Assembly (NCBI RefSeq): GCF_024298965.1
Contig: NZ_CP085193.1
Span: forward strand, 9,114,001 to 9,178,000
Direction of reading: 5' to 3'
DNA length: 64,000 nucleotides
DNA from: Streptomyces rapamycinicus NRRL 5491
Lineage (GTDB): Bacteria; Actinomycetota; Actinomycetes; Streptomycetales; Streptomycetaceae
Position 1 is the first letter of the stretch; each line of letters starts with the position of its first letter. Made by a program: the position numbers and the translations under genes. Shown here in pieces: positions 35,900 through 44,272 of the stretch. The notes beneath the pieces are model-generated. The model searched no databases. It worked only from the letters and a program-made list of their open reading frames with translations, and was not told the origin of the DNA.

Positions 35900-38140
35900 T
35901 CAGCCGGTCAGGGCCCGGTCGCCGTCGTGGCGAGGGGCCGGGGCCGAGGGCTCCTCGCGCAGGCCGTACCGGCTGTGCAGCCGCCGCAGCGGCGCCGGGG
36001 CCCACCAGGTGGCGCGCCCGCCCAGCCGCATCGCGGCGGGCAGCACGGCCCCGCGGATCAGCGTCGCGTCCATCAGCACGGCCAGCGGCAGCCCGACCCC
36101 GTACGCCTTCACCAGCGAGATGCCGGAGACGGTGAAGGCCAGGAAGACCACCGAGATCGCCACCGCCGCCGCGGTCACGATGCGGCCGGTGCGTTCCAGG
36201 CCCTGGGCGACGGCGGCCGTGGGCGAGCCGGTCAGCTCGTACTCCTCGCGCATCCGGGACAGCAGGAAGACCTGGTAGTCCATCGCGAGCCCGAAGGCGA
36301 GGCCGAAGAGCATCACCGGGATCGTGGCGGCGATGTTACCGGTCGGGGTGAAGTCGCCGAACAGCCCGGCGAGATGGCCGTCCTGGAAGACCCAGACCAG
36401 CGCGCCGAAGGTGGCCGTCAGGCTGAGCGCGCTGAGCACGAGCGCGAGGAACGGCAGCATCACGCTTCCGGTCACCAGGAACAGCAGCACCAGCATGGTC
36501 AGCAGTACCGTGCCCAGGGCGTACGGAAGCCACTTCTCCAGGGCCGCCGCGGCGTCGTGGTTGGTGGCCGCGGCCCCGCCCACCAGCGCCTCGAACGGCG
36601 CCTTCTGCGAGCGGATCTCGCCGACCAGCCGGTCCGCGTCGTCCGCGCCGGCCGTCTCCGGCACCACGGAGAAGTAGACGGCGTCACCCGAGGCGAAGCG
36701 CGCGTACCGCTGGTCGGGCGGGGCGGCCTGGCGGCCCTCGGCGTAGGCGCCGGTGGCGGTGCGCACCGCGGCCACGTGCGGCAGCTGGGACAGCCGCTTG
36801 GCGTACGCGCCGACGGCCGCCCGGTCGGAGCCGCCCTCGGGCGCCACGACCTGGAGCGCGTTCTGCTCACTGCTGTCGAACTCGGCGCGTACGGTGTCGG
36901 CCACCTGACGTGCCGACGAGGACGCGGGCATCACCCGCTCGTCCGGCATGCCGAGGTTGATGCCGAGGAACGGCGCGCCGAGCAGCAGCAGGAACCCGGT
37001 CACGATGGTCACGATCGGCACCGGGCGCCGCATCACGGTGGTGGCCAGCCGGTGCCAGAAGCCGCTCTCCACGCTCCGGGCGGCGGCCGCCTCGGGGCTC
37101 ACCCCGCGCCGCCTGCGGAACACCCGGCCCTTCTCGATGCGGTCACCGAGCAGCGCGAGCAGCGCCGGCAGCACGATGAGCGAGGACGCGCCGGACAGCA
37201 GCGCCGTGAGCGCCCCCGCGTAGCCCATGGACCGCACCGCCTGGAGCGGGAACCAGGCCATGGCCAGGGAGGATACGGCCACGGTCAGCGCCGAGAAGGT
37301 CACGGTGCGCCCGGCGGAGGTCAGCGTCGCCCGGATGGCGTCCGGCGGGGCGAGCCCCGACCGCAGCTCCTCGCGGTAGCGGCTGACCATCAGCAGGCTG
37401 TAGTCGATGGCCAGGCCCAGACCCAGCAGGGTCACCACGCTCGCCGCGAGCGAGCCGACCGTCGTGACGCTCGCCAGGATCCACGTCAGCCCCATCGTCA
37501 GCATCATCGCCACCAGGGCGACGGCCAGCGGCAGCGCCGCGGCCACCGCGCTGCCGAAGATGAACACGAGCGCGACCAGGGTGATCGGGATGGCGACCGT
37601 CTCACCGGTGGTGGCGTCCTTCTGGCCCTGTTCCAGCAGCTCCCGCTGGAACTTCGTATAGCCGCCGAACTTCACCTCCAGCCCGTCCCGCGAGCCCTCG
37701 TAACGGTCCGCCAGCTCGGCGACGCGCTTCTGCGAGGTGGTGTCGTCCCCGGTGACCGTGCCCATGATCAGGGCCTTGTGACCGCTCTTGCCGCGCAGCT
37801 GCGGGGCCTTCCCGGTGGTCCAGTAGGAGCTGACGTGTCCCACTCCGGGTTCCTTGCCCAGCTTCCGGGTGAGCTCGGTGCCCGCCGCCGTCACGGACGG
37901 GTCGTCCACCCGCCCCTCCGACGTCACCAGCAGCGTGAGGTTGGGCAGCCCCTGCCCGAACCTCTTGTCCAGCGCGGTGATCGCCCGCGATGACTCCGAT
38001 TTCGGATCGTCGAAACCGCCCGCCGTCAGCTTGTCGAACAACGTCGTACTCGCCACCCCGCCGACCACGGCGAGCAGCAGGCCGACGACCAACACCGCCA
38101 GGCGCTTCCGCACGACGAAACCGGCCAGTCTGTCCAGCAT
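35900..38140 (-). CDS. MMPL/RND-family membrane exporter
   Basis: 746 residues in the usual MMPL layout: one N-terminal helix (LAVLVVGLLLAVVGGVASTTL), a large external loop, five helices with the motif GLGLAIDYSLLMVSRYREEL, a second helix and loop, then five helices with FGLAFGLAMDYQVFLLSRMREEY. The conserved Asp-Tyr pairs in the two motifs are the proton-relay positions of RND exporters. ATG 38140 follows GGAAGAGGG. It is the last gene of the leftward meroterpenoid cluster, 97 bp after the terpene cyclase gene, and likely exports the product or a lipid. Confidence 0.9.
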   Translation of the reverse strand: MLDRLAGFVVRKRLAVLVVGLLLAVVGGVASTTLFDKLTAGGFDDPKSESSRAITALDKRFGQGLPNLTLLVTSEGRVDDPSVTAAGTELTRKLGKEPGVGHVSSYWTTGKAPQLRGKSGHKALIMGTVTGDDTTSQKRVAELADRYEGSRDGLEVKFGGYTKFQRELLEQGQKDATTGETVAIPITLVALVFIFGSAVAAALPLAVALVAMMLTMGLTWILASVTTVGSLAASVVTLLGLGLAIDYSLLMVSRYREELRSGLAPPDAIRATLTSAGRTVTFSALTVAVSSLAMAWFPLQAVRSMGYAGALTALLSGASSLIVLPALLALLGDRIEKGRVFRRRRGVSPEAAAARSVESGFWHRLATTVMRRPVPIVTIVTGFLLLLGAPFLGINLGMPDERVMPASSSARQVADTVRAEFDSSEQNALQVVAPEGGSDRAAVGAYAKRLSQLPHVAAVRTATGAYAEGRQAAPPDQRYARFASGDAVYFSVVPETAGADDADRLVGEIRSQKAPFEALVGGAAATNHDAAAALEKWLPYALGTVLLTMLVLLFLVTGSVMLPFLALVLSALSLTATFGALVWVFQDGHLAGLFGDFTPTGNIAATIPVMLFGLAFGLAMDYQVFLLSRMREEYELTGSPTAAVAQGLERTGRIVTAAAVAISVVFLAFTVSGISLVKAYGVGLPLAVLMDATLIRGAVLPAAMRLGGRATWWAPAPLRRLHSRYGLREEPSAPAPRHDGDRALTG

Positions 38141-38237
38141 TCCCTCTTCCTTCCTCAAGCGCACCGCGTCTGGAATCCCGTCACGGCATCCCAGACGCCG
38201 CGCCCCTCCCGGATGTGACATTCCCGGGCCGCGTCGC

Positions 38238-38993
38238 TCACCGGACGGCTGTCAGAACGCCGGGTTCGTCGGGGACCTCGGCCGGGCCTCGGTTCCAGGC
38301 CCACGGCGAGCGGCCCTCCTCGCGGACCTTGCGGTACAGCAGCACGCAGTAGGCCGCGTCGATGGTCCAGACGGTCAGGAAGAGGAAGATGAACAGGTGG
38401 TGGCCCGGGTACATCACCAGCACCGTCCAGCCCGCGAAGAACGATCCGATGCCCTTGGCGAGCGCCACGTACATCGACTGCCCGAGCGAGGAGCCACGGC
38501 GGTTGAGCATGAAGATGAAGGACAGGCTCAGGAACACGTTCAGCCCGGTGCCGGTGTAGATGCCGGTGGCGTCCTTGAGCTCATAGGTGGTCATGATGTG
38601 GAAGGCCGCGGACCAGGCGATGACGCCGAAGACCATCCACCGGAAGGCCCGCCGGCTCATACCGGGATAGTCCTTCCATCCGTAGGCCAGCGTCTGCCGG
38701 AGGATGAAGCAGTCGACCAGGAACCAGCTGAGGTTGATCGGGCGTTGCACATCGGCCTGGTCCAGGATGAGGGAGAGGGTGAACTCCCAGGCGAGGTTGA
38801 CCTCGACCACGAAGACGGGAATCCCCACCCGCTTGTCCAGTTTGGCGCGGTAGATGGCGAGTCCGTACGCCACCAGCCAGCCCGATGCGCACGGGCCCAT
38901 CAGGATCCAGAACAGCCAACTCGGCCGGTCCGCCTCCGGCAGCGTCACCGGGGCGACGTTCGGGAGGTCGATGAGAGCGGGCGGGAACCACAC
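38238..38993 (-). CDS. Pyr4-family membrane-bound terpene cyclase
   Basis: 251 residues with about seven membrane helices. The two acidic positions essential in Pyr4-type cyclases are present: Glu70 in NLAWEF (the family's N-x-x-W-E-F motif) and Asp212 in TIDAAY. These enzymes cyclise a linear terpene tail by protonation of an olefin or epoxide. Related bacterial enzymes such as DmtA1 act in drimentine biosynthesis. It starts at GTG 38993, with GAGGGG nine bases upstream. It lies 74 bp after the AMP-ligase gene. Its neighbours (UbiA, MEP genes) fix the substrate as a prenylated aromatic or prenyl diphosphate. The exact substrate is unknown. Confidence 0.85.
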   Translation of the reverse strand: MWFPPALIDLPNVAPVTLPEADRPSWLFWILMGPCASGWLVAYGLAIYRAKLDKRVGIPVFVVEVNLAWEFTLSLILDQADVQRPINLSWFLVDCFILRQTLAYGWKDYPGMSRRAFRWMVFGVIAWSAAFHIMTTYELKDATGIYTGTGLNVFLSLSFIFMLNRRGSSLGQSMYVALAKGIGSFFAGWTVLVMYPGHHLFIFLFLTVWTIDAAYCVLLYRKVREEGRSPWAWNRGPAEVPDEPGVLTAVR

Positions 38994-39067
38994 GGCTAAT
39001 TACCCCTCGTTCATGGTGGATGGATTCGTCTCGCTGCGATTGCGTGGCGTTGCTTGTATTGCGCGGG

Positions 39068-40687
39068 TCAGGTCCACTGGCCGGTGCCGTAGGTGTCGCT
39101 GGAACCCAGCAGCTGTTCGCGCAGCTCCCCCCGGCGCACCTTCCAGGTGGCGGTGCGCGGCATCTCGTCCCAGGGGACGAGCCGGGGCTTGTCCATCTCG
39201 GGCAGGCCACGGCAGGCGCGGTCCCACTCCTGGGGGTCCAGGGCGTCGTCGCGCATGCACAGCACCGGGATCGGCAGCTGCCCGGGGACCCCGAGCACGA
39301 TCACCTCGGAGGCCCGGTCCAGCCGGTCGAGCAGGGTGGACTCCAGCTCGATGCTGCTCATCCCGGGGATCATGTCGACCTCGCGGTCGATCAGCCGGAT
39401 GCGGCCGTAGCCCGCGTACTCGCCCAGGTCGCCGGTGTTCCACCAGCGGCCCTGGTCCTTGGCGCGGTGCCGGTCGTCCTCGCCCAGATAGGTCAGACAG
39501 CGCGACTTGGTCCTCACCATCAGCAGCCCCGGCTTCCCCCGGGGCCGTTTGCGGCCGGTCTCCGGGTCCACGACCTTGACCCGGACCAGGGGCGGGAACC
39601 CGACGTTGGTGGCGTCGTGCGCCCGGGGCTTGCCCGGGCGGACCATGGAGCGGGTGGCCACCCCGGCGGCGATGCCCGCGATCTCCGACTGCCCCACGCC
39701 CCAGGCCCACAGCGGCAGCCGGACCCGGGAGGCGCCGAGGAACTTGCGGACCGTCCTGGGGTGCACCGCGTCGAAGGTGCTGATGAACCGCCGTACGCCC
39801 GCGAACAGTTCGGGCCGGGTGTCGGCCAGCTCCTCCCAGTACTGGAAGACGTTCGGACAGGCCTCAAGCGAGGTGGGCGGGTGCGCGGCCAGCATGCGTG
39901 CCACGTTCTCCAGACCCGGATCTGAGAGGATCACCATCTTCCGCGGCCCGCGGAACAGCGTCCCGTTGGTCCAGGACAGATTGCGGTTGTGGGCGAAGGA
40001 GATCCCGCTGGCCACCACGTCCTCCGGCCGGGAGGTCATCAGCGGCAGCCGGTAGGACTCGATGCGGAACGGCACGGCCGCGAGCGTGGTGGCGGGCGAG
40101 TGCACCACCAGCTTCGGCACGCCCGTGGTGCCGGAGGTGTGGGTGACCAGCATGGGCTCATGGCGGCCGCGGAACCGCACCGGCGGCCGGGCGCCGCCGC
40201 GCACATCGTCGATGCGCAGGGTTCCGCCGGGCAGCCCCGGGCGGTCCTCGCCGACGGCCACCAGCGTCATGCCCGGGTCGTCGAGCGCGATCTGGGCGGC
40301 GGTCATCCGGGCCAGCACCGTCGTGCCCATCACCAGCACCTTCGGGGAGATCCTGGTGAGCAGGGCGCGGATATGCGCCTCCGACCGGATGGGCGCGATC
40401 ATCACCGGCAGCGCCCCGAGCCGGGCGGCGGCCGCGGCGAGCAGGATGAAGTCGTAGTGGTTCTCCTTGACGATGGCGAGCCGGTCGCCGTGGCGCAGCC
40501 CCGCCCCGTGCAGCCAGCCCGCGGCGTCCTCCACGGTCGCCGCCAGGGCGGGCACATCGAAGCGGGTGCCGGAGTCCGGGGCGATGTCGAAGGGCCGGTC
40601 CAGATGCATGACCGTCGGCCTGCCCCGTTCGGCGGCCCAGTGGAACAACCGGCCTACGTTGACGGGCCGTTGGGAACGCGCCGCCAT
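39068..40687 (-). CDS. AMP-dependent acyl/aryl-CoA ligase
   Basis: 539 residues of the ANL superfamily. It has the phosphate loop THTSGTTGVPKLV (about 180), GVGQSEIAG (A5-like), WWNTGDLGEY (A7) and the C-terminal catalytic Lys in TATWKVRR. It would adenylate a carboxylic acid and load it onto CoA or a carrier. In this cluster, aminobenzoate or its prenylated form is a plausible substrate. The start at ATG 40687 is fixed by AAGGAG (40699-40694) six bases upstream; the ATG at 40693 touches that site and is too close. The cyclase gene follows. Confidence 0.88.
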   Translation of the reverse strand: MAARSQRPVNVGRLFHWAAERGRPTVMHLDRPFDIAPDSGTRFDVPALAATVEDAAGWLHGAGLRHGDRLAIVKENHYDFILLAAAAARLGALPVMIAPIRSEAHIRALLTRISPKVLVMGTTVLARMTAAQIALDDPGMTLVAVGEDRPGLPGGTLRIDDVRGGARPPVRFRGRHEPMLVTHTSGTTGVPKLVVHSPATTLAAVPFRIESYRLPLMTSRPEDVVASGISFAHNRNLSWTNGTLFRGPRKMVILSDPGLENVARMLAAHPPTSLEACPNVFQYWEELADTRPELFAGVRRFISTFDAVHPRTVRKFLGASRVRLPLWAWGVGQSEIAGIAAGVATRSMVRPGKPRAHDATNVGFPPLVRVKVVDPETGRKRPRGKPGLLMVRTKSRCLTYLGEDDRHRAKDQGRWWNTGDLGEYAGYGRIRLIDREVDMIPGMSSIELESTLLDRLDRASEVIVLGVPGQLPIPVLCMRDDALDPQEWDRACRGLPEMDKPRLVPWDEMPRTATWKVRRGELREQLLGSSDTYGTGQWT

Positions 40688-40699
40688 GTTCATCTCCTT
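40687..40699 (-). promoter_or_regulatory. Ribosome binding site that decides the ligase start
   Basis: AAGGAG (40699-40694) is directly followed by ATGAACATG. Only the second ATG (40687) has a usable six-base spacing. Confidence 0.7.
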
Positions 40700-40749
40700 G
40701 TATAGGGGTGCGAACGGGTGGGACGGGGGGTACGGCTAGGGGGCGGATC

Positions 40750-40936
40750 TTTCCCCTACCCGCCCCTTCCCGCAGCCTCGATATGCGGCTCCGCCGCGTG
40801 GCAGGGGCTCTGCCCCTGGATCCCGGGGTTCTGGGGCGGAGCCCCAGTTGTGGGAAGGGGCGGGTAGGGGGGAAGCGCCGATATGCGGCTCCGCCGCGTG
40901 GCCCGCCGCAGGCGTACGCGTACCGTCGGACACCCC
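40750..40936. repeat. Dispersed Streptomyces intergenic repeat, copy E, inside the meroterpenoid cluster
   Basis: TTTCCCCTACCCGCCCCTTC on the left mirrors GGGAAGGGGCGGGTAGGGG on the right. GATATGCGGCTCCGCCGCG occurs twice. The right border GCCGCAGGCG to CGGACACCCC abuts the UbiA stop codon exactly as in copies A and C. It splits the leftward gene row between UbiA and the ligase and may reduce or terminate transcription there. Confidence 0.75.
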
Positions 40937-41905
40937 TTAGATCAGGACGTAGAGCGCGGGCGCCAGCAGACCCAGGAAGCCCAGGTCATAGGCGTACAGC
41001 CCGAGCTTGCGGGCGCTCAGCCAGCGCCCCCGCAGCGGGCCCTCGCGCAGCTGGGCCAAGTGGAGAGCGGTCGCGGGCAGCAGGGTCAGCAGGGTCCACC
41101 ACGGCCACCGGGTGGCCAGGCCCAGGACGCAGATCAGCGTGGCCGAGGCCAGGAAGAAGACGGCCATGGCGGTCTTGTAGACCCGCGGCCCGGTCGACGC
41201 GGCCAGCGTCCGGCGGCCCACCGAGCGGTCCCCGTCGGCGTCGTTGACGTTGGAGTAGCTGCTCACCATGACCAGCCAGAGCCCCAGCAACACGCCCACC
41301 AGCACCGCGGGGGACGACCAGTGCCGCTCCACCGCCAGGTACGGGGCCAGCAGCCCGGCCGTGGTGGCCAGGCACAGCAGTGTCTCCGCACCGCCCCGGT
41401 GGTAGCTCAGCCGCAGTCCGGCCGAGTACTGCACGCTGAAGAAGAACCCGACCCCGTAGAGGAGGTACGCCACGGCCGGAGCACGCCAGTCCAGCGCCCA
41501 GAACGCGCCGGTCCCCGCGAGCACCGCGACCGAGGCCGCGCAGGCGATGAACCGCACCGCCTCGCGCTCGGTGACCGCCCCGCTGAGCAGCGGCTTGCCG
41601 CGGATGTCGCGCTTGGTGTCACCGGCCTTGTAGTTGCGGGCGTCGCTGCCGTTGCGGAAACCCACCAGGTCGTCGGTGGCGCAGGTGCAGGTGACGATGC
41701 CCATGGAGCCGAGCAGGAACAGCAGCATCGCGGCGGTGGTCCCGGGGCGGTCGCGCGCCTGCGGGCTCAGGGTGAGCCACGCCATGCCCCAACCGAAGTA
41801 GTTCTGGTACACGAAGATCTTCGACAGCCGGAACAGACCGCGCGCCACGTCCCCGCCGCGGCGGGTGCGCGCCGTCGTCCGGCTCTCACTCGTCAGCGAG
41901 GTCAC
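40937..41905 (-). CDS. UbiA-superfamily aromatic prenyltransferase
   Basis: 322 residues, eight or nine membrane helices. Two Asp-rich motifs for Mg-prenyl diphosphate binding are seen: DDLVGFRNGSDA (78-89), a variant of the usual NDxxDxxxD, and NDADGD (221-226). UbiA enzymes join a prenyl chain to an aromatic acid such as 4-hydroxybenzoate. Here the acceptor is probably a PABA-type compound. It starts with GTG 41905, overlapping the TGA of the hydroxylase gene (GTGA). Confidence 0.9.
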   Translation of the reverse strand: MTSLTSESRTTARTRRGGDVARGLFRLSKIFVYQNYFGWGMAWLTLSPQARDRPGTTAAMLLFLLGSMGIVTCTCATDDLVGFRNGSDARNYKAGDTKRDIRGKPLLSGAVTEREAVRFIACAASVAVLAGTGAFWALDWRAPAVAYLLYGVGFFFSVQYSAGLRLSYHRGGAETLLCLATTAGLLAPYLAVERHWSSPAVLVGVLLGLWLVMVSSYSNVNDADGDRSVGRRTLAASTGPRVYKTAMAVFFLASATLICVLGLATRWPWWTLLTLLPATALHLAQLREGPLRGRWLSARKLGLYAYDLGFLGLLAPALYVLI

Positions 41906-43110
41906 GGCCGTCCTCCCCGGGCCGGGGTCCGCTCCCGCGCCAGGCCCACATAGTTCTCGGCGAAGTTCCGCGCGGCGGCGGGGGAGTGCGTCACGGCCTC
42001 GAGCCGGGCGTGCTGCAGCCGCTCGTCGAACACCCGGCCCTCGGTCGGCCGGTGCAGCAGCCGCGACATCCAGTCGGAGAACTCCTGCGCCTGCCAGACC
42101 CCGGGCAGACAGGCGGCCGAATAGCCGTCCAGCGGGCCGCGGTCGCCGGTTTCGTAGTACTCCCGGAAGGCCGCGGCGAGCACCTTGATGTCCGCCACGG
42201 CGAGGTTGAGCCCCTTGGCCGCCGTCGGCGGCACGATATGCGCGGCGTCCCCGGCCAGGAACAGCCGCCCGTAGCTCATCGGCTCGGTGACGAAGCCACG
42301 CAGCGCCACACAGCTCTTCTCCAGGACCGGCCCCTCGGCCAGCTCCGGGGCGCCGTCGATGTCCAGCCGGGTGTGCAGCTCCTTCCAGATCCGCTCATCG
42401 GGCCAGTTCTCCACCGACTCACCGGCCTCCACCTGGAGATAGAGCCGGCTCACCGCGGGGGAGCGCATGCTGTGCAGCGCGAAGCCGCGGCCGTGCACCG
42501 CGTAGATCAGCTCCTCGGCGGCGGGCGGGGCCTGGGCCAGCACCCCGAGCCAGGCGTACGGATAGGTGCGCTCGTAGGTCGTCAGCGCGCCGGGCGGCAC
42601 GGAGCGGCGGGAGACCCCGTGGAATCCGTCGCAGCCCGCGACGAAGTCACAGGCGATCTCCACCGGTTCGCCCGCCACCGTGCAGCGCACGGCCGGTGTG
42701 TCCGTCTCCAGGCCCCGTGGTTCGACGTCGGGGACGTCGAACCACAGCCGCGCCCCGGCCGCCGTCCGGGCCCGGATCAGGTCCTTCACCAGCTCCTGCT
42801 GGCCGTACATGTGGACGGTCCGGCCGGTCAGCTCGGTGAAGGGCATCCGGTGGGCGCGGGAGCCGAACCGGAAGACGAAGCCCTCGTGGACCAGCCCCTC
42901 GCGGTCCAGCCGGTCCGCCAGACCGGCCTCGCGCAGGAAGTCCACGGTGCCGCCCTCCAGCAGCCCGGCCCGCACCCGCCTCTCCACATGACCGCGGCTC
43001 CGCCGCTCCAGCACGATCGAGTCCACCCCGTGGAGCTGGAGCAGATGGGACAGCAGCAGGCCGCCGGGGCCCGCCCCGATGATCGCGACCCGCGTTGTCA
43101 GGCGCTTCAC
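41902..43110 (-). CDS. PobA-type flavin monooxygenase (4-hydroxybenzoate 3-hydroxylase-like)
   Basis: 402 residues, class A FAD monooxygenase. FAD motifs are GAGPGGL (12-18) and GDAAHIVPP. The sequence follows Pseudomonas PobA over its whole length: RVRAGLLEGG (Arg44 region), ELIY (Tyr201), SMR (Ser212, Arg214), SRLY (Tyr222) and AENYVGL (Tyr385), so all residues known to hold the substrate carboxylate and ring hydroxyl are kept. It should hydroxylate a para-substituted benzoate at position 3. With PABA from PabAB the product would be 4-amino-3-hydroxybenzoate; this is inferred. GTG 43110 follows GAGGGG. The stop overlaps the UbiA start. Confidence 0.9.
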   Translation of the reverse strand: MKRLTTRVAIIGAGPGGLLLSHLLQLHGVDSIVLERRSRGHVERRVRAGLLEGGTVDFLREAGLADRLDREGLVHEGFVFRFGSRAHRMPFTELTGRTVHMYGQQELVKDLIRARTAAGARLWFDVPDVEPRGLETDTPAVRCTVAGEPVEIACDFVAGCDGFHGVSRRSVPPGALTTYERTYPYAWLGVLAQAPPAAEELIYAVHGRGFALHSMRSPAVSRLYLQVEAGESVENWPDERIWKELHTRLDIDGAPELAEGPVLEKSCVALRGFVTEPMSYGRLFLAGDAAHIVPPTAAKGLNLAVADIKVLAAAFREYYETGDRGPLDGYSAACLPGVWQAQEFSDWMSRLLHRPTEGRVFDERLQHARLEAVTHSPAAARNFAENYVGLARERTPARGGRP

Positions 43111-43120
43111 GGATGCCCCC

Positions 43121-44272
43121 TCATCCCACGCTGACGGTGGGGGACTCGGGGGCGTCCTGCGGGCCCGCCTCCTCGGCCAGGCGCATGGCCTCCTCGATCA
43201 GGGTCTCCACGATCTTGCTCTCGGGGACGGTCTTGATGACCTTCCCCTTGACGAAGATCTGGCCCTTGCCATTGCCCGAGGCCACACCGAGATCGGCCTC
43301 CCGCGCCTCACCCGGGCCGTTGACCACACACCCCATCACCGCGACCCGCAGCGGCACTTCCATGCCCTCGAGACCGGCGGTGACCTGGTCGGCCAGCTTG
43401 TACACATCCACCTGGGCCCGGCCGCAGGAGGGACAGGAGACGATCTCCAGCTTGCGCGGCCGCAGATTGAGCGACTGCAGGATCTGGGTGCCGACCTTCA
43501 CCTCCTCCATCGGAGGCGCCGACAGCGACACCCGGATGGTGTCACCGATGCCCTGCCGCAGCAGCGCGCCGAAGGCCACCGCCGACTTGACGGTGCCCTG
43601 GAACGCGGGGCCCGCCTCGGTCACCCCCAGGTGCAGCGGATAGTCGCAGGACTCGGCCAGCAGCTCATAGGCGCGCACCATGACCACCGGGTCGTTGTGC
43701 TTCACCGAGATCTTCAGATCGTGGAAGTCGTGCTCGGCGAAGAGCTCCGCCTCCCACAGCGCCGACTCCACCAGCGCCTCGGGGGTGGCCTTGCCGTGCT
43801 TGGCCATCAGCCGCGCGTCCAGCGAACCGGCGTTCACCCCGATACGGATCGGAGTGCCGTGGTCCTTCGCGGCGCGGGCGATCTCCTTGACCTTGTCGTC
43901 GAACTTCTTGATGTTCCCCGGGTTCACCCGCACCGCCGCGCACCCCGCCTCGATGGCGGCGAAGACGTACTTGGGCTGGAAGTGGATGTCGGCGATCACC
44001 GGGATCTTGGACTTGCGGGCGATCTGCGGCAGCGCGTCGGCGTCGTCCTGGCTTGGGCAGGCCACCCGGACGATGTCACAGCCGGTCGCGGTCAGCTCGG
44101 CGATCTGCTGGAGGGTGGCGTTGACATCGGCGGTGACGGTGGTCGTCATGGACTGCACGGAGACGGGGAAGTCGCTGCCGACCCCCACCGCGCCGACGTG
44201 GAGCTGGCGGGTGACACGGCGCTTGCCGAGCACCGGTGGCGGCGCGGCGGGCAGGCCGAGATCGACGGTCAT
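43121..44272 (-). CDS. ispG: 4-hydroxy-3-methylbut-2-enyl diphosphate synthase (IspG)
   Basis: 383 residues. This is the [4Fe-4S] enzyme of the MEP pathway, converting MEcPP to HMBPP. Hallmarks: [61 protein letters not shown], and iron-sulfur Cys in [10 protein letters not shown] and [10 protein letters not shown]. It is a second, cluster-linked copy in addition to the housekeeping gene that the genome should carry elsewhere. ATG 44272 overlaps the dxs stop (ATGA). The next gene begins 10 bp after its stop. Confidence 0.96.
   Translation of the reverse strand: MTVDLGLPAAPPPVLGKRRVTRQLHVGAVGVGSDFPVSVQSMTTTVTADVNATLQQIAELTATGCDIVRVACPSQDDADALPQIARKSKIPVIADIHFQPKYVFAAIEAGCAAVRVNPGNIKKFDDKVKEIARAAKDHGTPIRIGVNAGSLDARLMAKHGKATPEALVESALWEAELFAEHDFHDLKISVKHNDPVVMVRAYELLAESCDYPLHLGVTEAGPAFQGTVKSAVAFGALLRQGIGDTIRVSLSAPPMEEVKVGTQILQSLNLRPRKLEIVSCPSCGRAQVDVYKLADQVTAGLEGMEVPLRVAVMGCVVNGPGEAREADLGVASGNGKGQIFVKGKVIKTVPESKIVETLIEEAMRLAEEAGPQDAPESPTVSVG

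Noticed and set aside
40693..40693. ATG 40693 as start of the AMP ligase
   Set aside because: It touches the AAGGAG sequence with no spacing; the ATG at 40687 has a six-base spacing.
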